64,000 nucleotides of DNA from Silene latifolia (GCF_048544455.1 NC_133538.1:451807311-451871310), one strand, 5' to 3'; shown: positions 1-12,640, counted from the first letter of the stretch. Numbers and translations: made by a program. Notes: generated by a model not told the origin, from the sequence alone.

Positions 1-80
1 AGTGTGGTATCCACACACCTCGTTGGCCTCATTTTGCGTTTTTTCAAAGCTACAAAACGCTCTCTTTGTTTGAAATTTAC
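1..80 (-). pseudogene. E5 ORF1 fragment (downstream half), split by E1
   Basis: Minus-strand continuation of the Athila ORF1-like reading frame that begins at 19977. If E1 and one copy of its tttac duplication are removed, the frame from 19858 continues without a stop into position 80 and runs off the window at position 1. The decoded stretch is basic and resembles the N-terminal region of the 485-491 aa proteins of E1 and E4 (a hydrophobic pair, Arg-x-x/Arg-Phe, then Lys-rich residues and Pro-Thr-Lys/Arg). The open join supports the claim that E1 landed in coding sequence of E5. The rest of the gene is off-window, so its full length and domains are unknown. Confidence 0.55.
76..80. repeat. 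Target site duplication of E1, left copy (tttac)
   Basis: Five bases directly before the TG start of the left E1 LTR. The same five bases follow the CA end of the right E1 LTR at 19853-19857, as expected for one integrase-mediated insertion. Confidence 0.9.
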
Positions 81-1170
81 TGATCGAGGCCATTTCATGT
101 TCACAATTAAGCATATGTGGTCGTTGGTCAATGGTCGATACAAAACACAATTTATACTCCACAAACAACTCTACAATTAGTAAAGAGGGAAGTAAAGGTC
201 GGATCCCAAGGGACGGGTATTGAAATGAGAATTCTATTGTAACTAGTAGTGTCTAGGGGTGTCACAAATTGGGTTGATGTAGAAGGTTACTAAACTAAAA
301 TAACAAAGAAAATAAACTAGCATGATGAATAAAATAAGGGGTGTAAACAATTGATTAAAGGCACTAGGGTGTCATGGGTTCATAGGGGAGTCATGGGATA
401 TGATCATACAAACATGTTCTCAAATTATAAGCAAGCAATTATTGTTGTGATGGATTGAGTTGGGTTATATCTTACAATCCTAGGAAAGTTTGGGTCCCGG
501 AGCCGAATCGATTAGATTGTACAACACCTACAAGTCGACTTAATCTTTCCTACTCAACACATGCATGGTCTAACAAGACTCGAGTTGGGTTATGTCTTAC
601 AAGTCAAGTTGAAAGGATAGAAGATGATAGTAAATGCAAGGATTCATAGGCTTAGCATTTCATCAAATATAACATGTGCATGTATTAAGATCAAAACAAG
701 CAAGCAAATAAGATATGAAAGCATATTAATTTAAGCATGAATCATTCCCCATGTTGGTTTCCCCTAATCACCCATTAAACCCTAGCTAAGAGACTACTCA
801 CTCATTATCATATTGATCATGCTAGAAAGGTTGTCAATCATACTAACATAATGAAACATGATGAATAAATGAAAGTAATTAACAATAATTAAAAAGGGAT
901 TAAGAGATTATACCTACTAATGATTCCAATAATAAAACAAGAATAATAGAAGTACTTGAATCCTAGATTGAGAGGCTGTCAATCTCCCAATAATAACCCA
1001 AATAATCTTCAATTACCCAAAATAAAGGAAGAACAAGAGAGAGATTAAAGAACTAAAACTTGGATTAAAACTTGATTAATACTTGATTACAATATTAAAG
1101 AGAGATTTGATTGATATTAACTACACTAATTATTGATAAGAAGAACATGCTCCTCTAATTAGCGTAATGG

Positions 1171-1181
1171 GGTATTTATAG
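1171..1181 (-). promoter_or_regulatory. E1 LTR TATA-type box (left copy)
   Basis: Plus strand ggtatttatag, minus strand CTATAAATACC. It is preserved in the right LTR at 19183-19193 and in the E4 LTR at 39836-39846. Conservation across three LTRs of a family whose surrounding sequence has diverged supports a promoter role; this is inferred from sequence only. Confidence 0.55.
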
Positions 1182-1330
1182 TGAAAATTAGGGAGGATGC
1201 ATTAGGGTTAACTAAGGGCTAAACTAGTAATTACACTTTTTAAGTTGAGCAAGGAGAATCTGGTATTTTCTGAGAGAAGGGCTTCTCTTTTCGTAGCTTG
1301 AAGAATGAAAAACGTGCTTTGCATCTTTGA

Positions 1331-1497
1331 AATCCGTGCGGATTGGAGTCGGGACGGCCGGATCTAGGCTGAGGAATCCGAGCGGATTCAAGAGAGGGAC
1401 GCTCGGATTGTCTTTGGGGAATCCGAGCGGATTCCAAGGTGGGACGCTCGGATTGGGCTGGACGGACGGGCGGATTTGGTACAATCCGTTCGGATTG
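1331..1497. repeat. GC-rich palindrome cluster in E1 left LTR
   Basis: Contains near-palindromes of the form AATCCGNNCGGATT (centre GT, GA, GA, TT) interleaved with half-site variants such as GACGCTCGGATT and GACGGGCGGATT, spaced roughly 15-35 bp apart. The same motif set recurs at 19337-19508, in the E1 internal spacer (14450-14815) and in E4 (35740-36020, 40010-40160). Function unknown. Confidence 0.8.
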
Positions 1498-1844
1498 TTG
1501 GTCAGCTTCAATTCTTCTTCTTTTCTTCCCTTTTCTTCATAAATTCCTTGGGGATTTCCTCGGGGACTCAAGGATCCTTTTCTCAACATTGCTCTTCTAC
1601 TATGATATGTACAAAGGCCTTCTAGTCTTGTCTCTCCTTGATGCTTGGTCATTGAATACAATCAATTTAGCCTTGTTTTGCCATGAAAATGCAAGATTCT
1701 TACTCCTTTCCTACCAAGGGATCAAAATCTCAAAGAATATGCAAAACAAAGAACTAAAGATAAGAAATGACCCAAATAGGCACTAAAAAGCATGGAAACA
1801 ATGGTAATTCGGGGGCTAAATATGCGCCAATTATGGTCACATCA

Positions 1845-1858
1845 AATATCCCCAAACC
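1845..1858 (-). other. E1 polypurine tract
   Basis: Plus strand aatatccccaaacc, minus strand GGTTTGGGGATATT, directly next to the TGATG start of the 3' LTR. Position and purine content fit the plus-strand DNA priming site. Confidence 0.7.
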
Positions 1859-3188
1859 GAACCTTTGCTCGTCCCGAGTAAAGAGGTGACAAAGACTAGG
1901 ACCAATACTAACCTAACCTAATAATAATAGCCGATATGAGACAATTAGCGGGTCTCACTCCGCCCCTTCAACTCACAACAAGACAACCATGAGGTAGGAT
2001 GCCTTCTTGCAAGGCAAGGTGGGTCTTGCCAAAATGGCGACACATCCAAACATTAAAGCACATAAAATCACATAATGGATGCATCTACAAAAAGAATAGC
2101 CACTTTCCTCATCTAAGTGGCGGAAATTATCTACAAGGGAAGCAATTCAAGGGTACACAATCCTTCATAGATGCAATTTGTTCAAACTACTAAGCCTAGA
2201 AGGATACCAATAAATCACCTCCAAAATGTGTCAAGCTAGGGTACCTTTGTCCTCAATCGTTAAATGCTTTTGTCAAGAGTAGACTCCCTATGGTGTTAGA
2301 AACACTGGAGGATCGCGGAATTCCCCCTCTTGCCTAGACAAGAAGAAGGGTCGTCCCCTCTCTACCATGCACAAAAATGGATACGATGGATAAAGGGATC
2401 AATAGAATCTTGAGTTTCATTTTGGGAGTTTGCTTTCATTTTTGTTTTTCCCCACAATTTCATTTGGCATTTGACATTTGAGAACACTTTCTTTTTGTCA
2501 TTTCTTTTTGATTTTTGGCATTTCAACACTTGACAACTTTTTTGCATTTCTTTTTTTGAACATTTTCAAAGTCACCCCAATTAGTAACGAGGGTGCCTTG
2601 TATTTGAAGCTTAGGAGTCTATTTTTGCTCCTCTTTTCATTTGATGCATTTTTGCAAACTTTCTTTCATTTTTCATTTCATTGAACTCAAATTGATTTCT
2701 TTTTGTGCCCATTCCCTTTTTGATGACAAAATGTATGGTAGAACATGGATGAATGATGGATGTATGCATGGTTTCAAGGGTCACCTTGGAATAAACGGTA
2801 GCCAAGGAGTTATCACACCACAAGGTACTCTTGACTAGGCCTTAAACCATGGGTCAAAGGATACTAGCATGACACATCCTAGGGTGTTTTACAAGTATTC
2901 TAACAAGCAAAGTCTTAAGAATAAAAAGCATCTACTAGGGCCTATATACACTTGTCAAGCTTCCCAAATAGACGGTTTCGCAAAATTTTTCTAACATGCA
3001 AACTACATGCCATGATGCAACTACCATATAAACATCCTAATGCAAATGATTCTACCAACTAATATGACATATAATCTAAATGCAAGTCCTAAGTTCACAT
3101 TGTTTTTACCGCATCAACCAAAATAAAGCCACATAGTCATTAACATAAAGAGGAAAAAGGAGATTGGAAAGATCATACCATGCGGTCT
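1859..3188 (-). other. E1 3' noncoding region, distal part
   Basis: About 1.3 kb between the polypurine tract and the E2 insertion site. It is homologous to 23469-24366 of E4 over its right-hand 0.9 kb, from about 2290. Only short frames occur; they are not shared with E4 and contain T-rich low-complexity runs (2480-2700). No RT, RNase H or integrase motif is visible. Confidence 0.65.
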
Positions 3189-3193
3189 TCAAT
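3189..3193. repeat. Target site duplication of E2, left copy (tcaat)
   Basis: Matches tcaat at 11950-11954. The uninterrupted site is visible in E4 at about 24370-24374, where cttcaat runs straight into atcctcatg. Confidence 0.92.
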
Positions 3194-4460
3194 TGAAGGA
3201 AAAGTAGATTCATATACATACTAACATACTCATATATGTCAAAATTAATTTGTCATAAAATTAAATACGGATTTTATCCATGCAAACAAATAAACAAAAG
3301 GAGAAGAAATCATATTCTTACAATGGATGATTCGGTTTTATGGGCACAAAAGAGATCTCCTTCTCTTTTGTTCTTGAGCTTTCCAAATGGAAGAACAAGG
3401 ATTCAAGTGTAGAATCCCTCCCAAAAGCATATACCCAAGGAATACATCTTAAAGACTAATATAATATGATCTAGTATTAAAATTAGTCTTACTTAAAATA
3501 TGACACAAAAATGTTTTTGTACTCTCACATATTTCGGTTGAGAGAGAAGGAATTTTTGTGATTTTATTTCTCTAGAAATCTCATAAGATTGTAGAGAGCA
3601 TATAGATTTTCTTACTCTTGAAAATTATTGCATTGTGTGAATGAATCAATTGAAAAGAAAAAGCTCCTTTTCTTTTCTTGTATGGTTGGCCGAAATGGCT
3701 AGGGTAGGATGCCCAATACTTTTTGTTTTTGCTCTTCTCAAAAGCATAGGTTGGCATGCCTACTAGCTAGCTTTCATCATTGTGTTTATATTTAAACAAT
3801 TAACACAATTTCCACTAACTCCCTCTTAATATTTCGGCACTTATAAAATGGAGAGTCCATTTTATATTTTGTCATTTGTCAATTTTGTCACATGTTACAT
3901 GTTACATGACATGTTACAATGCAATGTATTTTTATCATATTAAAAATCAACGTATTAATAAAAATACGTCATATACAAAAATCGACTTAGTAATTCATAA
4001 TTACTTGTACCAAAACATTTTACCAATTTATAAATCACAATAAATTGTATTTATAATAGTTCATTCAATTCAATTGTTTCCTTAAACAATAATTTCATCT
4101 GAGCAATGATACAATTCGATTACTCAGACCGTATCTCATTTAATCATATTTACAATAAGTTACGTAAATTATACTCACAAAATCATCCGTCAATTTTAAG
4201 CAATTTAATTAACTCGTATCGGTATACGAGTAATTAAATAATCAATTAAGAGTATTTCCCTATAGGTATGACCTAAGGGGATCAACTGATCACCACCGTC
4301 GCACGACAGTAATGTCAAACTCTAGTCAGCCAATCATTACCGATATGTGTGGACCAGTTGACTTGTAAAAATTACATCCCACATGTATTCTTAAAATGAG
4401 ATTTAATAATGATATTTAAATCATGTGATCGCACTATTGTTGAGGACACATTTCCCAACA
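3194..4460 (-). repeat. E2 3' LTR (left)
   Basis: 1267 bp. Read on the minus strand it starts TGTTGGGAAATG and ends CCTTCA. Nearly identical to 10684-11949. An A/T-rich TATA-like stretch (minus strand AAATATAAACA) lies near 3785-3797. The copia E3 LTRs are a related but clearly diverged subfamily, most different in the half that ends CCTTCA. Confidence 0.92.
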
Positions 4461-4471
4461 ATCTCCCACTT
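4461..4471 (-). other. E2 polypurine tract
   Basis: Plus strand atctcccactt, minus strand AAGTGGGAGAT, immediately inside the left LTR. This is the typical copia polypurine tract, and E3 has the same one at 25767-25777. Confidence 0.85.
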
Positions 4472-5979
4472 GTCCTCGACAAGTGTGCGTCACCAATTCT
4501 CTTGTCCTATTACTATCTCCCACTCAATGCAAGGTGTCTTTGGGTCGTACTTGCAAGTGATCATATCAAGAATGGTTTCCTCGATCTGGAGAATAACTGA
4601 TTGACCGGATTTATCCACTCTGGATACCTTCCGAGCGTGGCCACGCATTTACAGTTCATTACTCCTCGAGTGGCCCTGAGATATTGTTATAACCCTGACA
4701 AGGGGATGGACAATTCCTATCGCACTCATTCCCTTCAACTAGCCACAGCCATCATAACCCAAAATATGCCCATTTGACCCCATTTACGAAGGTCTTAGTA
4801 ACACAAATCAAAGTTAATCTGAAACTGTGCCATCTTAGGTGAATAGTCTTTAGTCAAAAGAATCGACTCATTAGAATACTATAGCAGCTCTCGCCACGAC
4901 CAGGCTATATAAATTTGCCAGAACTTTATAAGCGGTCATTAGGCCCGACAAAACGTTCCTAACAGTCTGCCTATGTGATCGACTAGTCATCTCACATGAC
5001 TCTATGGCACTTGAACTTGCCATCAATCGCATCACACTCTAGTCACTTCGAGACGTCACCTCATACAAGTGACTATGGGCGAATACAATGCTAATCCATG
5101 TTCACTTTAACGGGGTTCAATTGTCTCTACAACCCGTTTGGATGTAACAAAGTATAATAAAAGAGTTTTAAAGTAAAACTCGAACGACAAATGTGATTAT
5201 CACATATGAATAGTCAATGCTTGATTACTATTTCATATTCTATAATCTAATTTGATCTTGTACGTAGTTGTTCATTTCAATTCAATTGAAATGACATGAC
5301 TCATCATGTTTAGCCTTTGAGAAGGCTTTGGTTAATAGGTTTTATCAATTTCTTGTACCTTACTCAACCTCACTACATACTCGTTTTCCTTTGTAATGTA
5401 TACATTTGCATTACAAAACTTTCTGAGTACGTGTCGAGATCCAATCAAGACATAGGCCCTCTAGCCTAAGAATAGCTCCCACTTGTTTTCACAAAGTGTG
5501 CGGTACTCATCCTTCTTGCACATCTCATGATCGCAAGTGTACTCAATTTCCGTTATAAATATCTCTCATTGTTCTTTATTGCCTAGAACGATTCTAGAAA
5601 ATCTACTTCTTAATTAACATTGCCACAATGGTATCTTAACCATCCTAGTGTGTTTTGATTATGGTTTTGTCGGAAACCATGCGCAATCTCAATTGTCAAT
5701 TGTCACTTGTCTAACACCCTTACACAATATTGCATCATAAACACCTTGCTTTACTTTCCTCAATGCTTCTGCAAGCACTTAAGGGTAATCTTTACAGCTT
5801 ACTTGGTAAAGATTACTTAAATTCGATTTTTGAAAACAACTCATCATGCTCAAAGCATATGAAGTGTTATACATCATTTTCTTTTTAATTGATTCTGCAG
5901 CGGAAGCAAATGGAATCAATCAAATATGTTCAATTTAATTGAACTAGTCATGAATCTTATCAACATAAGACTTCTTACT

Positions 5980-6480
5980 GACGCTGATATCATGTGGATT
6001 TATCTTCATAAATCCGGATATTCAAGATGTATTATAATACTCCAAAAGTCTTAAATCATTCTCAATGATCAATATGTCATCCACATATCGGACTAATTAA
6101 AATTTCCGTAACTCCCACTAAACTTCATGTATAAACAAAACTTCTCGACTTATCGAGAAATGTTTTATCACATGATCAAAATGTTGATTCTAACTCATTG
6201 ATGTCCTACTTAAGACCCTCTCTTAAGTTTCACATTATCTTAGGATTGCAAGAATCTTCAAAACTCAAGACATGTATTGAATACATTCCTTCTAATTGAA
6301 GAAGTGGGTTTTAGATTCACTCGCTATGTATTTCATAATGATGAAACACAATCCCTAAGAAGATCCAAATAGACTTAAGCATTTCAATTGGTGCAAAACC
6401 CTTTGCAACCAATCAAACCTTGAAATCTCTCTTTATTAGTGCAAAACCCTTTGCAACTAATCAAGCCTTTTAATTTCGGA
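5980..6480 (-). pseudogene. E2 copia reverse transcriptase relic
   Basis: Minus-strand translation gives RT pieces in several frames. Around 6320-6440 there is a segment resembling the KARLVAKG block fused to the MLKSIRILLAIAA block, with the intervening active-site strand deleted. At 6067-6087 the codons for YVDDILI (catalytic Asp-Asp) survive. Stops and frameshifts separate the pieces, so no enzyme is encoded. E3 carries the same deletion between the first two blocks (27548-27766), so the damage predates the split of the two subfamilies or is shared by descent. Confidence 0.65.
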
Positions 6481-6688
6481 TTTTCATGGCTCTAAGCCTT
6501 ATATTGAGTTGTGACTTAAACACTCTTATGTAAGTCATATGTTCATTACTTTCTTGAAGTAATCATCTTGAATCAAACAATTTCTTTTGTAAGTTATAAG
6601 CTCTTTACTTTCTTAAAAGTAACATGAATTCATTATTTTTAACAAGTGACGAATTTTAACCTCCTAGGTTATGAAGAAACAATGTCTT

Positions 6689-6787
6689 ACACAAAACGTC
6701 TCATGTAGCCAAGAAAGACCAGTTTCTTGCGACAACGTTTTACACAAAACATCTCACGTAGCCAAGAAAGACCAGTTTCTTGCGACA
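6689..6787. repeat. 46-bp tandem duplication in E2
   Basis: Two copies (6689-6734 and 6742-6787, period 53) that differ at two positions. E3 has a single copy near 27995-28041, so the duplication arose in the E2 lineage. Confidence 0.85.
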
Positions 6788-7924
6788 TAACATCTTTGTG
6801 GCTCTTTGAATAATTTCTCCCACTCTGTCTTCTAGAAATAAACTTGTATTTTAGAAAGAAACTGACTTCATGAGCCGCAAACCCGTCGTACTCGTGATAA
6901 TTGAAAGGGAAAAATTGAGCATTTGTTTCTTGTGAGAACTTACAACCATGGTACCCTTACCATTTCATATCTCATATGATTCGATTTAGTGGAAAACTAA
7001 TTTAGACAAAAATGATAAAATCCCCAAAAGGATCAAGTAACTCAAAGTAACTTGATTGAAATCCAAACCATATCGAATAGCGTTTGATTTCTTATCCAAT
7101 CACACATTATTCCATGATGCGTGCTAAGAGAGATTAACTTGTGATACTATATCACATTTCCTTTGGCTTATATCAAAGTCTTCACTTTGATAATCCCATC
7201 ACGACTAAATCGTGATTCCTTGAACTTTTGAACTTCTTCAAAGATTTCTCAATTTACCTTATTAAGTGAACACACTAGTGTCAACTTGAATCGTTGGTAA
7301 AAGAAAATGATCAACCTATTTTGGATCAATGATTTACAATCTCGATCTCCTTTTTCAAACAAAAGGCACGAGACATCTTGCTTTGAATACAAGATACGCA
7401 TATACCATTAACAATCTAATGGTTTCAAGAGTACTCGTTAACTCTTTGCGTTCATCATTCCAAAATATTAAGGTTTAATCTTGGGTTACCAATTTGAGTC
7501 TTTACATCATCTACATGATATATCATTCTAGTTTGGTTTAGAATATAATCACCTTGATGATGGGCTAGCCATACATCAAATCATGGTGTATATGGTCACA
7601 AAAGTGAAACCTCTTTTGTATCTTTAACAAATTGTATTCTTATTTAGAGTTTATGTACTTAATAGTCACAATTAAGTACAACTCCAAACACAAAACTAGA
7701 TTGATTACACAATGACTCTATCTCTCAATATGATTGTTGCTAGTCGTCATATTCTAATCATCCTATGTATCAAGTACAATGATGAAAACCTCCATTGGTT
7801 TCTAATATTGACGAAGTGGTACTAGCAAAAATTATGTTTAATCAAATAAACATTTAAAGAAGAAGGTCCCATTAGATGTCCCACAACTAACTTGTTGATT
7901 CTTCAATAATTTGGGGTAGTTTCC

Positions 7925-7960
7925 TTTCTCGTGTCCAACATTTGAGACAATGGAAACTTT
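7925..7960 (-). pseudogene. E2 gag zinc-knuckle relic
   Basis: The minus strand reads as a damaged CX2CX4HX4C knuckle: FHC, then after a frame change GHEKGNYP, with one Cys lost. E3 has the same relic at 29185-29222. In copia elements this marks the nucleocapsid end of gag, and it lies at the expected distance upstream of the RT relic. Confidence 0.5.
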
Positions 7961-8583
7961 ATCGGTCGGGATTGATAGGTTTAGTATCGTCATTCTCAAC
8001 AACTTTACTTTTAACATTACCTTGTATCAATTCCATTATAATCTTTTACTTCTTGAACCTCGTCCTCATCTTAACGGTTTAAGAGAATGCTCCCACTCAT
8101 TTCAATGAGTCTTTGCTTTGAGAAGCAAAAATTGAATTCATGAAGATTACTCTCCATTTGTTCGTTTTAGTCTTAAAACTTTCATTGAAGTGTTTATCAC
8201 TTCAAGGTACTTAATTCAATTAAGCACATGAAAAATAATCCATTGTAAGTAGATGTGTTAGTCAAAAATCAAAAACCTGTTTGATAATGAATAACTTTAT
8301 TCTATACTCTTTACAAGAGATCCTTAGCAATGGTTCATTTGAGGTTTTTAGAAGCAAAATTCAAATTTGTCTCTAGTTACGATGTTTTAATGGAGATTTT
8401 GGAAAAATCGAAATGATATCGTATATTAATTGTGGTAAAGAAATAGAACAATATAATAACGGAATAGTGGAAAACTTAACATTTATCGTTATATTAATAC
8501 TTGTAAAAACAAGTATAGCATTTACATAGTGACCTCTACCCAACTATGATAAATGATTCCAAGATCCAAATTCATATAAACTT

Positions 8584-8870
8584 GGGCACGGTGGGGCGAT
8601 ACATCCCTTATCAATATAACTCGGTGGATTAACTCTTTAATCGATTCTACTTTTAGAACTCTTGGTCGATAACATTACATTAACAATTATCTATAGCCCA
8701 AAACACATCGACAAGGGCACGGTGGGGCCGATACATCCCTTATCAAATACTTTTGTTGAGTTCAATCCAAATTTCGAATAAATGTGTCCATGATCCAAAC
8801 CCACATTAACTTGGGCACGGTGGGGCCGATACATCCCTCATCAACATGAATTCGGTGGATTAACATTCAT
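8584..8870. repeat. Three imperfect leader repeats in E2
   Basis: The core gggcacggtgggg(c)cgata occurs at about 8584, 8714 and 8813, each followed by cccttatca or ccctcatca, with the longer unit extending to cggtggattaac. E3 has two related units near 29900 and 30110. They lie in the 5' leader or early gag side of the minus-strand element. No function is assigned. Confidence 0.7.
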
Positions 8871-10665
8871 CACCCACTTCCCCTACGTAACAAGGTTTGT
8901 ACCCCGGTGTGGCCGAGCGCACTCCCTCGCGAAATAGGTTTTCATGGTTTCTACTATTTGGTAAGGCTATGTCTCAATTGATTGTTTTAGCGAGAGGTCA
9001 TGTCAATTTATTATCTATCACGTTTTAAGTGAACTAAAGCGGTGAACTACGATAATTTTAATTGACACGGTCGATAAACTCGATAAAAGAAGACAATGCA
9101 TGTTTAGTTATGGCGATTTAGCGATGCATGTGACATAAAATAAAATGCAAGCATAAAGATAAATAAATCCTAGTATGGCCTTCCTAAAATAGAAAAACTA
9201 TTAATCTATTACATATTCGGAAACCAACTCCATTGGTCCCTTGAACTTCGGTTGTGGCACGCATCTCGAGGTAACACCGTCTTTATGTATCGCCATTCTT
9301 GAAGAAATCCGTCTTTGGGAACTCCGAATGAATAAAATTACATAATAAATTACATAATTTCCTATTATACATTTGTAACTAAAATAAAATAAATCTATTA
9401 AATTACAAAACGGTGATACGAGATCACAATAAAAAAATTACAACCGAATCGATATTCCCATACATTTCGGGAAATACCAATTAAAAATCTAAGGCCATAC
9501 TAAGTAAAATTACATAATTCAAAATTACATAAATTAAAAATATGACAATCATAAAGAAAAATGCAGCATTATAATATGTATGAACATGCTCAATTTTTAT
9601 GCTAAATCGCCTTTAATTAGCCAATATCATATATTACTCGGTTTTTACGGATTTGCGTGATTTCAACATTTTATAATCACAAAAATACATAAACTCATAT
9701 TTATGCATAAGTTAATTACCCTAACCTCTTAGGACTCAAAATATAGTCTTCACTAATAATTTTGACCATAATTAACTTTTATTTACAAAATTGTTCATAA
9801 ATGGACCAAAAATACAAAAATAAGCCATTAAACTTCAAATAAATCACAAAAATTCCAAATAAATTCAAAATTTGAAATTTAAATTCATGAACATTCTGGA
9901 AAAATCCATGACACTCATAATGTTCAAAATCTTTAGGTTAAAAATTTCGAAATTTTTCCGGAAAAACAATGTTGCGGTTTATCGATTTATAATAAAATAA
10001 TCATAAAAACATGGAAAAATTATTTTCATTAACTTTTCAATTTTAGATCTGAAAAAAAAATAATAAAATGCAACATTACACGTTTTTCCCAAGTCATAGA
10101 TTATGTTTTATTAATTTTCCACTAATAATGTCACTATTTATGCTATTTTTCTTCAAAAATTCATAAATCATGCTAAAAGACTTCTTTATAGCCAATTATT
10201 TTACACACATCTTGTAAAATTGCATGTGACAACATATTAATTTTCTATGACCAGATTCGAAATTTAACTCATATTAACCTATTTTTCACTTAAATTCGAA
10301 TTTAATAATGAAAAATTCATTTTTCGAGCATAACAAGTCCAAAAATTATGAAAATTTACAGGTTATCTCAAAATAATATATGTGACAACATATCCAAAAA
10401 CCAAGTGAAAATTCGAAGTATAGCTATTTTTAGACCAAAAATGACATTTTTACTCATAAAATCACATTTAAATGCCATTATTGTAAATTATGAACAATAA
10501 AAATCCGAAAAATTAACCAAAATATCCTAAAACACTTTAGGACCAGAAATATTAACATGCATGTAATAATTTCATGATATATCATAATAACACAAAATTT
10601 ACAAGTTTTATTTTGTTATTCTTATAACTCGGAAAAACTTTTAACCAATTTGCATGCAAACAACC

Positions 10666-10680
10666 GTGGCTCATGATACC
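10666..10680 (-). other. E2 primer binding site
   Basis: The minus strand reads GGTATCATGAGC beside the right LTR, three bases from its end. It resembles the initiator-methionine tRNA primer sequence TGGTATCAGAGC with small changes. E3 has GGTATCAAGAGC at the equivalent place. Confidence 0.65.
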
Positions 10681-10683
10681 GAT

Positions 10684-11949
10684 TGAAGGAAAAGTAGATT
10701 CATATACATACTAACATACTCATATATGTCAAAATTAATTTGTCATAAAATTAAATACGGATTTTATGCATGCAAACAAATAAACAAAAGGAGAAGAAAT
10801 CATATTCTTACAATGGATGTTTCGGTTTTATGGGCACAAAAGAGATCTCCTTCTCTTTTGTTCTTGAGCTTTCCAAATGGAAGAACAAGGATTCAAGTGT
10901 AGAATCCCTCCCAAAAGCATATACCCAAGGAATACATCTTAAAGACTAATATAATATGATCTAGTATTAAAATTAGTCTTACTTAAAATATGACACAAAA
11001 ATGTTTTTGTACTCTCACATATTTCGGTTGAGAGAGAAGGAATTTTTGTGATTTTATTTCTCTAGAAATCTCATAAGATTGTAGAGAGCATATAGATTTT
11101 CTTACTCTTGAAAATTATTGCATTGTGTGAATGAATCAATTGAAAAGAAAAAGCTCCTTTTCTTTTCTTGTATGGTTGGCCGAAATGGCTAGGGTAGGAT
11201 GCCCAATACTTTTTGTTTTTGCTCTTCTCAAAAGCATAGGTTGGCATGCCTACTAGCTAGCTTTCATCATTGTGTTTATATTTAAACAATTAACACAATT
11301 TCCACTAACTCCCTCTTAATATTTCGGCACTTATAAAATGGAGAGTCCATTTTATATTTTGTCATTTGTCAATTTTGTCACATGTTACATGTTACATGAC
11401 ATGTTACAATGCAATGTATTTTTATCATATTAAAAATCAACGTATTAATAAAAATACGTCATATACAAAAATCGACTTAGTAATTCATAATTACTTGTAC
11501 CAAAATATTTTACCAATTTATAAATCACAATAAATTGTATTTATAATAGTTCATTCAATTCAATTGTTTCCTTAACCAATAATTTCATCTGAGCAATGAT
11601 ACAATTCGATTACTCAGACCGTATCTCATTTAATCATATTTACAATAAGTTACGTAAATTATACTCACAAAATCATCCGTCAATTTTAAGCAATTTAATT
11701 AACTCGTATCGGTATACGATTAATTAAATAATCAATTAAGAGTATTTCCCTATAGGTATGACCTAAGGGGATCAACTGATCACCACCGTCGCACGACAGT
11801 AATGTCAAACTCTAGTCAGCCAATCATTACCGATATGTGTGGACCAGTTGACTGTAAAAATTACATCCCACATGTATTCTTAAAATGAGATTTAATAATG
11901 ATATTTAAATCATGTGATCGCACTATTGTTGAGGACACATTTCCCAACA
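10684..11949 (-). repeat. E2 5' LTR (right)
   Basis: 1266 bp, near-identical to 3194-4460. By eye the pair differs at about seven places (for example ttatcc/ttatgc, tgattc/tgtttc, one single-base indel). TSD tcaat follows at 11950-11954. Confidence 0.92.
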
Positions 11950-12640
11950 TCAATATCCTCATGTCTCGGATGTGGCGTAGTCAATCAAAGTGAACAAGGA
12001 TAAACAAACACAATATATACAAGACAATATATACAAAGGAAATGAACTTGTTTTTGGTTTTTCAATTTTTTTTTCAATTTTTATGATTTTTGAAATTTTT
12101 CAATTTTTATGGGTTTTTGAATAAAAGTTAAGTGTTAGAATTCCCATCCCCACACTAATATGGGCATTGTCCTCAATGGCCAAAATGATGGAAATTATGC
12201 AAAGATGATGCATGATTTCTATACTAAATGCAATTCTACACTAAGCTATACTACATGATGCATGGTTTTTGTTATGACGGAGAGGATAATTTAGATTACC
12301 TCCCGTTGTGTATGCATTAACTTCCCCAAACCAAATAAGACACTATTGCTAATGTCAAGGATGGGTATATTTCATGCACACACTATGCTATGCATGAAAC
12401 TAGATTGTCATTTTGGATTTTACAAATGGGAACAATAAAGAGAACACCTCAATGGTACCGAGGTGTGAGTCCTTTGATGTTGCTAGGACTAAACCAACAA
12501 TGATCAAAATGAAATAAAATACAAAGAGATATAGACAAACCATGGGAGTGTAGGAGTCTCCAAGGCTAGTCTTCCATCATGCTATCGTCATCATCACTTC
12601 CCTCATGAGAAGCGGTCACATTGCCACTTTCCTTGGCACT
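11950..12640 (-). other. E1 3' noncoding region, proximal part
   Basis: From the right tcaat copy to the stop of the Athila ORF1-like gene. It contains T/A low-complexity DNA (12060-12125) and is homologous to 33264-33940 of E4. No coding potential is apparent. Confidence 0.65.

Larger units (their letters stand above)
81..1844 (-). repeat. E1 3' LTR (left)
   Basis: Read on the minus strand it starts TGATGTGACCAT and ends in CTCGATCA. It matches 18094-19852 along its whole length. A TATA-type box (minus strand CTATAAATACC, plus coordinates 1171-1181) lies where an LTR promoter is expected. A cluster of GC-rich palindromes at 1331-1497 lies upstream of that box in the direction of transcription, in the U3-like part. 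The open frames inside the LTR run through these repeats and look non-coding. Confidence 0.9.
3194..11949 (-). mobile_element. E2: decayed copia LTR retrotransposon (SIRE-like) with near-identical LTRs
   Basis: LTRs at 3194-4460 and 10684-11949, target duplication tcaat, polypurine tract AAGTGGGAGAT (minus strand) beside the left LTR, and an initiator-Met-like primer site beside the right LTR. It is therefore a minus-strand element. The 6.2-kb internal region is AT-rich and has no open frame of useful length. Translation of the minus strand still shows shattered copia pieces: a CCHC knuckle relic (7925-7960), an RT fragment with the KARLVAK and MLKSI regions (about 6320-6440) and the YVDDILI catalytic motif (6067-6087). 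The LTRs differ at only about seven positions by eye, so an already defective copy moved recently. Confidence 0.9.

Noticed and set aside
1224-1786. Frames of 65-145 codons on both strands in the E1 LTR, and the matching ones at 19220-19794
   Set aside because: They run through the palindrome cluster in several frames and both strands at once, have Pro/Arg-rich repeat-like composition, and are not preserved in the E4 LTR. Treated as non-coding.
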